Shown here: piece by piece, positions 10,401 to 20,860 of the stretch
Position numbering within the stretch: the stretch's first letter is position 1
How the letters are laid out: the number at the start of each line of letters is the position of its first letter
NCBI GenBank assembly: GCA_905221605.1
Contig: CAJNDS010002171.1
Span: forward strand, 124,001-188,000
DNA: 64,000 nucleotides
DNA from: Symbiodinium natans
Lineage: Eukaryota; Sar; Dinophyceae; Suessiales; Symbiodiniaceae
Direction: 5' to 3'
Program-made: the position numbers and the translations under genes
Notes under the pieces: model-generated
The model's database searches: none
The model's input: only the letters and a program-made list of their open reading frames with translations
What the model was told of the DNA's origin: nothing

Positions 10401-11608
10401 GAGCTACCGGCCTGGCGCACCTCATTCAGGACTCGTCTGCTCTGCAAAAGGGTTTTGGATTAGGGTTTAGGGTTTTGGATGAGGATTCTGTCGTGCATTG
10501 CTTTGTGGGGGTTTACGAAAATGAGGGCCTCTAATAGAGTCCCCCAACTAGTAGGATTCCCTTATAATACGGACCCCAAAAAGCCCTAATCTCTAAACCC
10601 CATGACAACCCCAATAAGGTACCCCGAATTTCGGAAACCCCCTTGTCGGCAAACTAAGCCTTGCACGCGAGCCTCGAATGCAGGTGTGCCTAAGGGGGCG
10701 GGAGGCGTGCTCCGACTATGAACGCCGAGAGCGAAGGCTCAAGGGAGCTTCGGGGCTTAAAGTTTGGGGTTTAGGGTTTAGGGCAAGGGTTTAGGGTTTG
10801 GGGTTTAGGGCTAGGGTAGAACAAGAGTAGGATCGCAAGTTCTGGGAAATCCCCTAAAAACGCTACACCCCCAACCCCAAACCCTTTCACTGCGTTGCCT
10901 GAGCCCTTTTAGTGAACTGTCCCAACCCTCAGCCCAAATCCGTCACCCGTGGTTCAGGGTTTCGGGCTTCGGGGACTGCAGCCCGGGCTATACTATGTTT
11001 AATGCCCGTGATGAACAGGAGCCCCGAAACCAAAAGAGACCCAAAAAAAGTTTTCTGTTTTTTTTTTTGGGGGGGGGGGTTGGCATGGTTTGGGGTTGAG
11101 GGTGTAAGAGTTTCAGGCCTAGGTTTGCAGAATTTAGGAGTTAGGCCTTCGCAACTACGCACAGATCTGTCTCCTTCCGAGAAAGTCAGACGGCCGGCGG
11201 TGGGTCACGAGGCCTGAGAGACGTTACGTACCCCGAACCCTGAGCTCTTTCCCGACTCTTCGGGAATCCATTGAACGGCTGGGTCCCCCAAAAGATAAGC
11301 CACCTACTCAGCTGCTACACTGAAAAAGCTAGAACGGGTATTGCCGGTCGCTTTAAGCTACAGGACTACCTGACTTGCCAATCACAGAACAAAAACAGAC
11401 AAGCACAGAACCCTACTAAGCCCCATGAGCCTCCACGCATCACCCCCCCCCCCCCCCAACCTTTTTCTAATTGTTGAGGCCCCTATATTAAGCCGCTCAC
11501 ATTGGGCACGGCGTGTCACGCAAGAGGGGCAGCGCGTCAAAGCGGATGCTTTTTTTCGCCACATGAACGGCTCACAGATCGGAAGCAAGGTGAGGCTAAG
11601 CACGAAGG
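7459..11608. repeat. Repeat-rich spacer between hydrolase and ankyrin-membrane genes
   Basis: Telomere-like tracts: CCCTAAA at about 7505-7590, 7706-7804, 8110-8196, 8477-8518 and 9004-9046; TTTAGGG at about 7912-7930, 8290-8318, 9170-9193 and 10163-10245. MITE-like elements: family C at 8645-8755, family A at 9246-9348, family D at about 10245-10312. Islands at about 8519-8640, 8819-8995 and 10380-10440 read open for 25-60 codons, but no family was recognised and more than one frame is open. The promoter and first transcribed bases of the hydrolase gene should lie just above 7458; no TATA-like box or initiator was identified. Confidence 0.55.
9246..9348. mobile_element. MITE-like element, family A
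   Basis: Ends are inverted copies: GGGATGTTCCCCC...TACTAACAG on the left and CTGTTAGTAT...GGAACATCC on the right, about 100 bp overall. Related copies lie at about 5446-5531 (left end truncated), 29599-29720, 35391-35487, 38885-38976 and, interrupted, 33793-34776. It has no coding capacity; size and inverted ends fit a non-autonomous DNA transposon. Confidence 0.75.
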
Positions 11609-14600
11609 TCACGTTCCCGCTGTCTGGACGCCTACTTCTTTGACGGTGCTCTCTTTGATGCTCTCTTCGACTGTGCTCTCTTCGACTGTGCTGGAAGCAT
11701 TCTCGGCTGTAGGGGAGCGGAGGAATCCGATTCTCACCTCCTGTGCCAGGAGCAGCATCAACACAGCCAACGGGACCACGATGGAGCCTGTGAACACGGC
11801 GAGGGTGGGTTTGTTGATGCTGCTGTTCAGCGTCCAATCGATCGGCTGCAGGGTTAATACCACGGCGCTGAGGATTGCTGTCGCGGATGCGAACAATGTG
11901 CCAAGTTCCATGGCATTGAGGCTAGCATCGTCGTAGGGCTTCGCGTACGAGTGGAGAGTGAGGCTCGCACCGATGATGATAAGCTCGAAAGTCAAGAACA
12001 AAAAAGGTGAATAGCTTGCCTTGTGCGCGGCTCATGGTGTTCTCTACGCTTTAAAAACTAGAACACACAAAATGAACCGAACTCTGTGTCTAGTCCTTGA
12101 CCTTTCTGAGCTCAGTCACAGGGAACAGGGAGCCAGCCATCACCAGCGCACACTTGCGAGTCAGCACCATAGCCTCCCACCAGTCCAAATCCTGTGAGTG
12201 GAAGGAACCAAGCTAGGGAGTTGGGTTTAGGGTTTAGGGTTGATAGGGTATATGCCAAACACACAGGCTTCAAGAGTTTGGGGCTGAGGGTGCAAGCGTT
12301 TGTTTGGCCTGGAGGAGATTTGAGGCAATCGCGAATGAATATCATGAAGGCTTCGCTTGTCCGGAACCAGGACTGTGAGTCTACATACCAAGCCCTGGAA
12401 CTTTCAATCGGAAGATCCAACCTGCAATCCATGGCACAAAGCCTGGTAAGATTTCAAACGTTGCAAACCCCACAACCCCAAACCGTAACAGGTATCCCCT
12501 AGCCAACAGCTATCTTCAGGCCTTGAATGCTCCGAGCCACTTCTGGCTTCCACCTTCCCCCTTCTTCCCTCAACCATTCTATACCCGAAGTGCGCAAATG
12601 CAAATTCGAAACGTATGAACACCAAGCCTGACATCCGAAATCCCTCATCTTGAACTCAAAAGCCTGAACACCTAAACCCCTTCAGGTTTAGGGTTTAGGG
12701 TTTGGGGTTCATCAAGACGTGCTGTAAATCCTGAACCTCTCCCGCCCTAAACTCGCCAGGTCTACAAAAATGATCCTAAGCTTTTGGATGTTGCCTTGTC
12801 GTTGTTTCTGCTTTTGAGTCTTGACGCTTTGAGGTTTCGGCGCCGACTGCTTAGGCTTTACGGTTTGGGGTATAGCTTATAGCTCAGGGCTTTGGGCAAG
12901 GGATTAGGATTCACGCTTTCGCGTTTTTGCGTTTAGGGTCTGAGGTTCTGCGTGTAGGGTGTAGGGTTCAGGACTTAAAGGTGGGATGATCAGGTTCGGG
13001 CGTCAACTGCTGCCTCTTGGGATTCTGGGTGTAGAGTTTAGGATTTAAGGTTAAGGATTTATGGTTTCATGCTTAGGGTTTAGTGCTTTGAGTTTGGGGT
13101 TGGGGTTAAGGGTGGAGGGTCAGGCGCCGGCGCCTGTCCTTTCGGTATCCAGCCACCAGGAAGCCCAGCGTTGCTTTGCGGGCGTCCTCCGGGGCATTTG
13201 GGTCGAAACCGATAAAGGCTGCTATTGAGGTGCGTAAGACTGAACCCCAAGCACTGTACGACTGACTCGAAAGCGTAAGCCCAAAACGCTGAACCGTAAA
13301 CCTGAAACCCCAAACCCTGAACCCTAAACCCCTAACAGATGGTCACTCAGACAACAGGGAGCAGCCAGTAAATGGAAACATTGTTCGACCAAGCAACTTA
13401 CCCAGGATATTAGGGTGTGGTTTCGGGCTTGGGGTTTAGGGGGAGAAACCGATCAGAGTAATCAGGCTCTTCACTCAGTGAGCATGAGCAATCCAAACAA
13501 ACCCTGCTTTGGGTCTAGGGTTTAGGCTTAGGGTGCAATCCGCCGAGTCCTCAGGCCATGCCTTTGATCTGGAAATCACGGTTCTCCAGAAAAATGGCCC
13601 CACCAAGGCTCCCATGGCCGAGAACGCCACCAACAGGACATACCTCTTGATCTGGTAGTCTGTGCAAGGGATGTCTAGGGCACAACTCACGTACTGCGGA
13701 ACCTTTTCCTGGAATTTGTCGGACATGAAGTGGACGCAGGGCACGAAGCGCGCAGCGGACCCCATGATGCCCGGCAAGAAGCATGTGACCACCACAATGC
13801 TCGGCTGGATCAGTCCCTTCTTCAACTCCGCTTTGAAGGTCTGGGTACACGCGGCCTTTGCGGCAACGAAGATGGCGGTGAAGCACCAAAGGGCAACGGG
13901 CGCGGCGGCTGTGAGTAAGAGCCAGCCCTGGATGGACAAAGCCCTTGAGTTCAAGAGGCAATCCAGGCTAGGACTCCACAGGGAGGCCAAGGACGTTAAG
14001 AACTTGGGGCGGTGACGGCGGTGAGTCGTCACATCCGAACCTCCGAAGGGAAGACAAGTCAACGCGAGCTACCACCTGCCTACCTATCGCGCGTACACAA
14101 AACTCATCCCTGAGAGCTTGCTAGGCGCGGCGCCTTCACTTTCAGTCGCGGGCATGACTTCTGTCACGGTGTCCGTGGATCGCACCGCTCCAGACACGGA
14201 GGCCACAACTGTCCCGAAGGACAAAGCGATCTTCAGGAGCACGCTCTGTCGGTTTCGGCCCTCCTGAGCCTTGCCAGCCGTGAACAACGTAAAAACGTAA
14301 ATCCCCGTTTGCTTTCCCAGGAAGGTGACCCACTGAAGCCAGGAGTACCGGCATTTCTGGCAAACGAATGGATCCCCAGTGCTGCGGCCAAACTCCGGGG
14401 CACATTGTGCACAGGCAGTGTGTGTATACCCCGCCGCACAAACACCGGAAGAATACACGTCGATTATGCTGATGTTTTGCGCTGGGCAAGCGTGTGGGTT
14501 TGGGCAGCGCGAGGCTGTCTTTTCAACATCGAACCAGTTCCCCCCGTGGAATCTATTCTCAACAAGGTAGCCTCGCGGTACCCTTATAAGTCCCGACCCG

Positions 14601-16058
14601 TCCAATGGGAAAAGCTGTTCCACTTGCCGGTGCATGCTTTTAAGCCATTGATTAGCTACAGCGTTGTAAGTTCCACTCGACTCTGCCGCACCATAGTTCA
14701 CGCCAGACTTTGCACCACAAGAGTTTGCCACATCTTTTGGGGTTTTACCATCCATGTCTTCGGCAAGGAGAGGGCTCCTTAGGCTCCTTCCCTTGAAATG
14801 ATAATTCTCCTCCATCCCCCGCGTCAGTAACAATGCAAGACCCTGTCTGCTCTGGTCATTGGCTGGATCTGCGCAGTAGTGGGCAGGAGTGCGCTGTCGC
14901 TTATCCTTGACAGAAAGGTTGGCTCCCTGCGATTCCAACCTCTTCAGAACTGCAGCGACTCGATACCCCTCCGTTTCGCATCCTTCTTCAATGACCGAGG
15001 CATATAAGCAAACAAGGTGAGCCGGCGTGCGTCCTTTGTGATCTTGCGCATCGAGGCCTGGCGCGGGGTCATGCGGCAAGGAGGGCTGAGTCAACAGCTC
15101 CTGCACATTTGAACCTTTCAACACTGTGACCAAAGGCCCAACCGCGAGAACTCCAAACCCAAACCCAAAGCCTCACACCGAAGCCAGGAACTTTTCAAGG
15201 TTATAATTTGTCAGAATCCCAATCTCCAAAACAGACCCCGAAGACGTGAAAACCGAAACAACGAGCTTACAGGCCATGAACACTTGCACCCGGCAATGCA
15301 CACGCTTCTCCAAAAAGACGCTGGGGCCGGCACGGGCTCCCAGCTGTCCAAGGGTGGCCAGACTGTCCTGGAAGGGTTGGGGAATCCCAAGTACTAGACT
15401 TTAAAAAAGCACCCAAGCCGAAGTCCTAAAGCCCAACACCCACTGAATCCTCAAGCCTCCGCCCGTAACCTTAAACCAATCTCCCGCACCTGGCTACTAC
15501 GACCTTTGCCTGCAAGCCCTCGCTCTTCCCAAACAAAAGAACCAGCCTCCTTGCCGTATTCTGCCGCCACATGGGCAGCTGTCAGGCCCGCAGCATCCTC
15601 AGCATTCAGATCCGCACCCTTCGCCTGGAGATGAGATCGCGAAGGTAGCTGCTATGGTCACGAGCCGCGAAGTGTGCCAATGTCCAGCCGCTTTTGCACT
15701 CCCGTGCACTGCTCAGAGCATCGAATACATGGCGGTAGTGTGCCGAGTCTTCAGGGCAATACACATGGGGAAAAGGGTCGCAACTGCCCTCCTTCGGGAA
15801 AGTCGCATTGATGTTGAGGCCTGCTTTCAGGACTTGTGCCAAGCCGCTGGGGCAGTCGAGCAGGACAGAAGGCTGAGGCTCCTCGCTCAGATCCATGGTA
15901 GCTCGGACACTCCTACGATGCGTCTCAATGGGTTTGATGAAACGGCTGATCTCCTCGGTAATGAGCTCCGGGTTAGAGGCGATCTCCTCGGAGATATATG
16001 TCTGCTGTATGTCTCTGCAGCCTTGGGCCGCGCCTTTCCTCGGTGGCAAAGGCAACAT
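11609..16058 (-). CDS. Ankyrin / Cys-rich / multi-pass membrane protein
   Basis: Blocks in order: N-terminal part from ATG 16058 with an ankyrin unit (GWTLAHFAARD, then KGADLNAEDAAGLTAAH); 14104 to about 15145 with ankyrin units (DHKGRTPAHLVCLYAS, VKDKRQRTPAHYC), a Cys-rich CxxC segment (CPNPHAC, CAQCAPEFG, CQKC) and a first membrane stretch; about 13475-14040 with three hydrophobic segments; 12332-12394, 12112-12191 (WWEAMVLTRKCALVM) and 11609-12020 (LTLHSYAKPYDD plus two hydrophobic segments, stop at 11609-11611). Introns 14041-14103 (GT), 12192-12330 (GA) and 12021-12111 (GC) fit phase exactly. The Cys-rich plus WWE...RK plus LHSY layout resembles large GCC2/GCC3-type membrane proteins of protists. 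Function is unknown; sensing or surface signalling is only a guess. A 2-nt frame change near 15630-15635 inside an ankyrin unit suggests a frameshift, assembly error or missed intron. The junction near 15145-15490 and the 12395-13474 intron are not resolved. Confidence 0.78.
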
Positions 16059-17186
16059 CCGGTTTTTGCGAACTTAAACTCTGAAGCATATAAGCATGGA
16101 TTCTCAGCTCATGCCCTGTCACCTGCAGATACAGGAATAATGTGACGAACGGCCTGCGAAGTCTTACCGAGTCTTACCTTGAGGTAAGCGAATATTATAA
16201 GCATACTTACAGCCAGTTACAGGTAAGTGCCGAACTTTTCTGTGTACAAGTCTTCCTTAATGCCAGTACGACAGTACTGTCGCGGCATGCTTGCAGTATG
16301 AAGAACTATCCCTAAACTCGAACTTTTGATTGCAGATTCGAAAATGGACCTGGAGTGCTCGTGTGTGCCCAAAGGCTTGCCTCTCTAGGTAAGCCTTGTG
16401 CCCCATGGAACCGGGAGCCACAAACTGCAGCAAAACAGCGCATTTATTCTCGGGGCTGCCGAGTTGAAAAAGGTTTCGGGCGCCCTTGGGATGGGATTTG
16501 GTAGCTCTCGGGTAGGGGCTGTAACGGAAACCAAAAGAGAGTGTAACGGAAACCAGACCAGGAAAAGTAACAGAAACCAGGAGAGACTGTAACGGAAACT
16601 ACAACAGAATACCTAGAAACCAAACGCAGGTGTAGCACAATCCAGGAAGAACGCTGTGGGAAACCGACAAGAGCTGTTACGTCCCGAGCCCCTTACGTGC
16701 TGCCTTGGTTTCTGTTACGCTGGCATGCCCGAAGGTTTCTGTTACAACCCCAAAGTTTCCGTAACGGAGTTTACTCGTACTGTTGATGGACAAAATCCTG
16801 CATTATCCATAATAAGGCATACACCCTCATTCCCATATGAAGGAGTTTGTCAACAGGAGGCACGTATTCGTTTGCTTTGAGGGTACACTGGATACTGTAC
16901 AAGACTACTCCCAATCAGAAGCACAGCTGTGCTCACGCAGAGTCAGAGTGGCGCTAGGCAGCAGCCAAACACCGACATCACACAGTGCAAGATTGAGGAT
17001 AGGCAGTGATTTAGGAACGAGTTCTTCAAGAGCTCATTCGGATGACACAAGGATGAAGAGAGCGGCCGCTGGGCATCCGAGTGTCTGCAAGTTGCACAGT
17101 GATGGAAGCATCGCTCAGCTGAACAACCATCGCAACATTATCACCAGAGGCAATTGTAACAAAGCTTTAGGTGACGGCGAACACAC
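16059..17186. other. Spacer upstream of the ankyrin gene, with short repeat cluster
   Basis: No gene recognised. Telomere-like units are absent. The segment 16517-16765 carries a cluster of GTAACGGAAACC-type and inverted GGTTTC(T)GTTAC-type words, listed separately. The rest is unremarkable mixed sequence lying between the ATG of the ankyrin-membrane gene and the 3' end of the decayed copia-like element. Any promoter of the ankyrin gene would be here, but none was identified. Confidence 0.5.
16517..16765. repeat. Cluster of GTAACGGAAAC words in both orientations
   Basis: The word GTAACGGAAAC, or one-base variants, occurs at about 16520, 16542, 16567 and 16589, and its complement (GGTTTCTGTTAC / GTTTCCGTAACG) at about 16710, 16731 and 16755. 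Direct copies in the left half and inverted copies in the right half would allow a large imperfect hairpin. This is not a CRISPR array: units are short, unevenly spaced and degenerate. Confidence 0.7.
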
Positions 17187-17350
17187 TTAGCTGGGAACAT
17201 CTGGCAGATGTTTAGCAGAAATGCGCAGCAACTTTAGTGCATGAGCCCATTTCCGGATTGAAAGGGCCTTCGTCAAAGGAATACCTTTCTCAGCTTAGCT
17301 GAATATCCTTTACGGATAATGGCGATACAAGCTTCATTATTTGCATGACA
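17187..17350 (-). pseudogene. RNase H tail of copia-like pol, frameshifted
   Basis: One frame reads NNEACIAIIRKGYSAKLRKV, which matches the 'dNqaaIaiirkG.S.klRH' segment of Ty1/copia RNase H. After a frame change it continues LTKALSIRKWAHALKLL to a stop at 17187-17189, matching the 'iaDifTKaLp...w..al.lig' end of copia polyproteins. The segment between these two motifs is deleted. Identification rests on motif order as remembered for the family. Confidence 0.65.
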
Positions 17351-17416
17351 CAAAAACCTGATGCCAGGAACCTGCCAGGAACCACGGCTTGCCAAACTTC
17401 AAGTAAAGGCAACGCG

Positions 17417-17929
17417 TCATTGAACAGGGCACTGCTCGAACACAACATGCTCTCTTCCGGGAGCATTGGAGTCGCCGAGTGCCTTGAACACATGAATGTG
17501 ATCAGCTGCGATGATTTCTCCAAATTCCGAGGCTTCAAGCAACGCGGGCTCAGAGTCCTCATCACGAGGCTTGCGACACACTCTTCTGAATAAGAGCTTG
17601 GATTGATTGCACACATCACAGAACGGGTTCTTTGGGAAGTGGAACAAGCGATGCTTCACACTTACAGCTGCATCTCTCAGTTTGCGAACTCGATCACTGA
17701 CACGCGCATCATCCACAACGGGGAATCCAGGTGAACTCAAATCTAGAGGCTTGTCCCCTTCAGGAAGTGCAGATGCAGCAGGACCATCAGGGCTTGCTTC
17801 GATAAGATGTTCTTTGGGCAACGCCCCTGACGAAGAGGAAGGTATCTCGGACGAATCAACTTCTGCGGGAATGACATCAACCAGCGGAAGATTGTCCAGT
17901 AGAAACCCAACTCCTATGAGAGCATCCAA
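17417..17929 (-). pseudogene. Integrase N-terminal (zinc-binding) fragment of copia-like pol
   Basis: The frame contains H-x3-HFPKNPFCDVCNQSK, the HH-CC-type zinc-binding region that precedes the copia integrase core, then FGEIIAADHIHVFK, which corresponds to the first catalytic Asp region of the core ('.gd.i..D...'). The frame then runs about 20 residues and stops; the rest of the core is gone and RNase H sequence follows in other frames. Acidic, Ser/Pro-rich sequence upstream (about residues 1-85) is typical of the linker after the protease. Non-functional as it stands. Confidence 0.65.
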
Positions 17930-18053
17930 AACATCATGCTCGAGAGGATCTCTTGCTGCATATACAAGATCATCACAAGTCGATCACCAGTCCAAGGCTT
18001 CGTGGCATGAAGTCGATCTTTGGCGGAAAACCGGATGACCCCTTTCTTGGACT

Positions 18054-18626
18054 TCAGTAGACCGACCACACCACACCACCTCGACGGAAGCAACCTACCG
18101 CAAAGGACGAGTCATCGCTCGGCTCAATCCCTCGGGACGCTGAACCACGCTTCGCAAGTCCAAAGATCTTACGAACTTGATTGATCTCATCATAGCGATG
18201 TTCGTACTGTTGCAACTGCTCACGCATTTGCTCAACGGTGGCTTCAACCAAACCTCTAGCCTCATTCTCAACATGCTCTAGCCTTGCGGCATGCAACTGT
18301 TCAGCATGATCAGCAACATGTTGCGCTGCTTGCGCTGCGGCTAAACGCTGTGCATCCAAAACCTCTTGCGGAGAGGCTCCAACATTCAGGATGTTCTGTG
18401 CGTATGAGGCTTGAGCGGTTAGATTAGGGTAAGGGCTTGAGTGCTCACGAGGTCTAGACAAGGCTTGTCTAGTCAGAGGAGGGGACCTTTCACGGACCTC
18501 AACTGCTGAACTACTAGTAACCGAACCACTATCCGAACCAACACCACCTGACAATGCCGTGGCTGAAGCACTTGACAAATCAAGCACCGAGCTGGCTTGA
18601 TTGCTAGGGTCAGAAGGAGAAGACAT
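18054..18626 (-). CDS. Ser-rich coiled-coil protein, gag-like, of the retroelement
   Basis: Opens at ATG 18626, 190 codons. Residues 1-75 are rich in Ser, Ala and Val; about 85-150 form a charged, Ala/Gln/Glu-rich heptad-like stretch (AAAQAAQHVADHAEQ, VEQMREQLQQYEHRYDEI) likely to be a coiled coil. No zinc knuckle is seen. Position between the HAD-like frame and the integrase fragment suggests a structural (gag-like) part of the retroelement, but no homologue was recognised. The last residues differ in character and may be read past the original boundary. Confidence 0.5.
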   Translation of the reverse strand: MSSPSDPSNQASSVLDLSSASATALSGGVGSDSGSVTSSSAVEVRERSPPLTRQALSRPREHSSPYPNLTAQASYAQNILNVGASPQEVLDAQRLAAAQAAQHVADHAEQLHAARLEHVENEARGLVEATVEQMREQLQQYEHRYDEINQVRKIFGLAKRGSASRGIEPSDDSSFAVGCFRRGGVVWSVY

Positions 18627-18772
18627 TGCTGTGGGAGGTAAAAGCGGTTAGCAGCAGCTCACCGCGCCCTTTCTTTTGGCGGAAGAGGCGAGGCTCACGG
18701 CGTTCACTGGTGCAACAGTGGAAGGATGTGGCGAAAATTCGCCGAACTATGCTTCAAGGACAGGCACTCCGT

Positions 18773-19480
18773 TCACTCCTCGGAATTCGGAACAGAGTTG
18801 ATACACCAGTTGCAAAGCGACTCTTCTGCTTCAATCAGACCAGAAAAACTGGGCACCGTAGATCGAGGATAAACTCGCTTGCCGCGCTTAGCCAATGATG
18901 CTCCGGCACACTCGCCCACAACTTCTGCACTGTCGTCAACAATGGCAATGGGACAACGAGCAATATCAAAGACCTTCTCCAGCAGCGCCCGCTTTCCTGA
19001 TTCACCCGTGGGTTTGCGGGTGACAAAAAGTAGCGAGAGGACTGAAACTCCTGCTTCACAGATGAGCCGATCAGTGCTGTTGCAACTCGTGCCGAGAACG
19101 TGAGCTACTGTGTCAGAATGATGGCAATAAGAAAGCACCACCACCAATATCTGCCTGCTCTCCGTAATCTGACTCAACCTCTGCAAAAAGCGAATGTTGC
19201 GGTCCGGATACTCTGGGCAATCGTCGCGCCAATTTGTGCTCTGACGAATATCACGGTCAAGGACTCCGTGAAAATCAAAAGCAAGGACTGCACACGCCTG
19301 AGCCACCTGCTCAACAGGAACGCGAACTGGATTTCCGCAGTTGTTGTACGCCTTTGCTTCTCCCAACTGCAAAACTTGCCTCGCAGGAGCGCTTGCACCT
19401 TCACTTGAGACTCGAGCCTTTGCAGGAGGTGGATACGGAGGAGCTGCAGGACGCAACGTAGGTGCAGCTGCAGGCTTCAA
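18773..19480 (-). CDS. HAD-like hydrolase domain protein associated with retroelement
   Basis: Residues about 70-200 look like a HAD fold: hydrophobic strand ending FDFHGVLD (motif I region), then a cap-like stretch with WRDDCPEYPDRN, a second strand (ILVVVLSYCHH), a basic residue region (RKPTGESGKRALLEKV) and AIVDDSAEVV (motif IV with paired Asp). The usual second Asp of DxDx(T/V) is His, so classic phosphatase chemistry may be altered or lost. The N-terminal 50 residues are Pro/Ala rich. It lies 147 bp upstream of the gag-like frame on the same strand. The first codon of the frame was taken as start; an upstream exon cannot be excluded. Confidence 0.55.
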   Translation of the reverse strand: MKPAAAPTLRPAAPPYPPPAKARVSSEGASAPARQVLQLGEAKAYNNCGNPVRVPVEQVAQACAVLAFDFHGVLDRDIRQSTNWRDDCPEYPDRNIRFLQRLSQITESRQILVVVLSYCHHSDTVAHVLGTSCNSTDRLICEAGVSVLSLLFVTRKPTGESGKRALLEKVFDIARCPIAIVDDSAEVVGECAGASLAKRGKRVYPRSTVPSFSGLIEAEESLCNWCINSVPNSEE

Positions 19481-19929
19481 AACAACTGGCAGATCTCGCA
19501 GACTTGCTCGCTCTCTCGGCCGTGCTTTGGGAGGCGGGGGAGGCAGCGATCCCTGAAGTCTATGGAACGAAGGAGCTGAGGCTTTCGCTTTGCCGAGCGA
19601 CCGCTCCGGATGCCTCGGGGCTTAAAAGCGCCTTCTTGCTCACTGTCCATCCATTCTCAGGCAGCTACACTTAGGGTCTTAACTATGAAAGCAATACGGA
19701 CCTGATAACCAGTTTTCCTAACCCAAAACAGCAATGACACGATGTTAGGGTAAGAACAGGGAAGAGGGAAGGGGAACCCCAAGGGAACCACAGCCCTCAA
19801 GTCAAAACCCTTCACGCACGGGCTTGTTTTCATCTTGAGTCAAAAGGTGACAGCAGGTCGTAGTCCTGGCCTGCACAACATGACTATACAAGGAGGATAC
19901 CCGTAAATTAACAACTGGGACATCACGGA
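19481..19929. other. Spacer between two oppositely oriented retroelement copies
   Basis: No coding region recognised. It contains 'gtggatacggaggagctgcagg'-like GC-rich sequence shared with the N-terminal Pro/Ala-rich part of the HAD-like frame, then A/T-richer sequence. No long terminal repeat or target-site duplication could be identified by eye. Confidence 0.4.
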
Positions 19930-19933
19930 CAAG

Positions 19934-20410
19934 TTGGGCTACCAGCTTGTTGGCATCACCGATACCACTTTCGCCAGGTCCGTGGCAGGAGCCGGCTGGA
20001 TGGATGCTTACCTCGCCGAGGTCCGAAGGAATGGAGGAGAGCCCCATTCCTTCCGTGCAAAGAGGCCTTCAAGTTCAGCGCCTCGAAGGTGTTCATGGCG
20101 AACTACGGAGTTTTGGTGGGTTTCCGTTTGGGGTCCTACAAGCTGGCTCGCAAGGTTGCCGTAGTCAATGGAGAGGTTTCCCTCCTGATCTCCAGAGGGG
20201 CCATGGCGAAGACGGGCATGATCATGATCATTGACGTCAGTGAGAACCGCGCAACTTTTCGTGCTCTCGCTGTTCAGGAAATGCAGTTGACCAACACAGA
20301 CGCGGGTCATCCTGCTTGTCACATCTTTCCCGTTTCTGTTCCGCCCCATCAAGCCAGCAGCGCCGAGTGGGAAGACAATGAGCTCCAGATCCTTTCGCGT
20401 TCGGAGCAAT
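19934..20410 (+). pseudogene. Retropepsin-like aspartic protease remnant
   Basis: Frame one reads DTTFARSVAG followed by GWMDAYLAEV, which corresponds to the protease active-site loop D-T/S-G-c-a-r-s-V-a-G, with DTT instead of DTG. After a frame change near 20050 the next frame continues EAFKFSASKVFMANYGVL, then LARKVAVVNGEVSLLISR and MIMIIDVSENRATFRAL, the flap and C-terminal strands of copia-type proteases, and ends near NELQILSRSEQYM. The altered active site and frameshift mark it as dead. Confidence 0.6.
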
Positions 20411-20554
20411 ACATGGAGCCCATGTTCGATGAGGGTGAGAGGGGGAAACCACTTCGTGATGGGGGTCAGGATTCCATGGAGGTTGCCAAGTGCTTCGGGA
20501 CTTTCAGTACTAGCTGGATGGTGGAATCTGATGAGGCTTCCAGGCCCAACGACC

Positions 20555-20860
20555 ACGTTGCTGCTCCTCCTTCGACACCCTCGATAAGCTCTTCTATGCC
20601 CTGTTCTACCCCAACAAGATCAACGCTGTCACTAGAGGGATGCTTCTCGATGAGAATTTTCCCCCCGAAACCTTTGCAATGCGGTGGGCTAAGAGCAACA
20701 TCCCGAATGATTTCTGGCTTAAAGACGCCGACTATCTGGTCCGGGCTCAAGTCATCGTTGGCCACCCAGAATCTCCAACATAACGACCTCCTCCTGAAGA
20801 GTCTTGGATCGGTTCGCTCGGCTCACGGAGTAGCATGCAACAATCACGGCGCTTTTCCAC
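20555..20860 (+). pseudogene. Copia-like polyprotein fragment, frameshifted
   Basis: One frame reads DTLDKLFYALFYPNKI, then ENFPPETFAMRWAKS and NIPNDFWLKDADYLVRAQ before a stop near 20780. The adjacent frame continues NDLLLKSLGSVRSAHGV. This resembles a segment found in retroelement polyproteins of this group upstream of the polymerase. The assignment rests on resemblance and position only; the biochemical role of the segment is unknown. Confidence 0.45.

Larger units (their letters stand above)
17187..19480 (-). mobile_element. Decayed Ty1/copia-like retroelement with internal deletion
   Basis: In minus-strand order: a protein with a HAD-like domain (18773-19480), a Ser-rich coiled-coil protein (18054-18626), an integrase zinc-binding fragment (17417-17929) and an RNase H tail (17187-17350). 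The catalytic integrase core and essentially all of the reverse transcriptase are missing between the last two parts. No long terminal repeats were recognised. No telomere-like units occur in the element. The 5' limit is uncertain, and it is an inference that the HAD-like frame belongs to the element rather than to a host gene. Confidence 0.7.

Noticed and set aside
11382-11837. Minus-strand Arg/His-rich 151-residue frame
   Set aside because: Overlaps the last exon of the ankyrin-membrane gene in another frame; composition is biased and no homology was seen, whereas the overlapping frame has membrane segments and the LHSYAKPY motif.
13551-14015. Alternative frames over the membrane exon
   Set aside because: Shadows of the exon ending at 14040; only one frame has the hydrophobic segments and the correct splice phase with the preceding exon.
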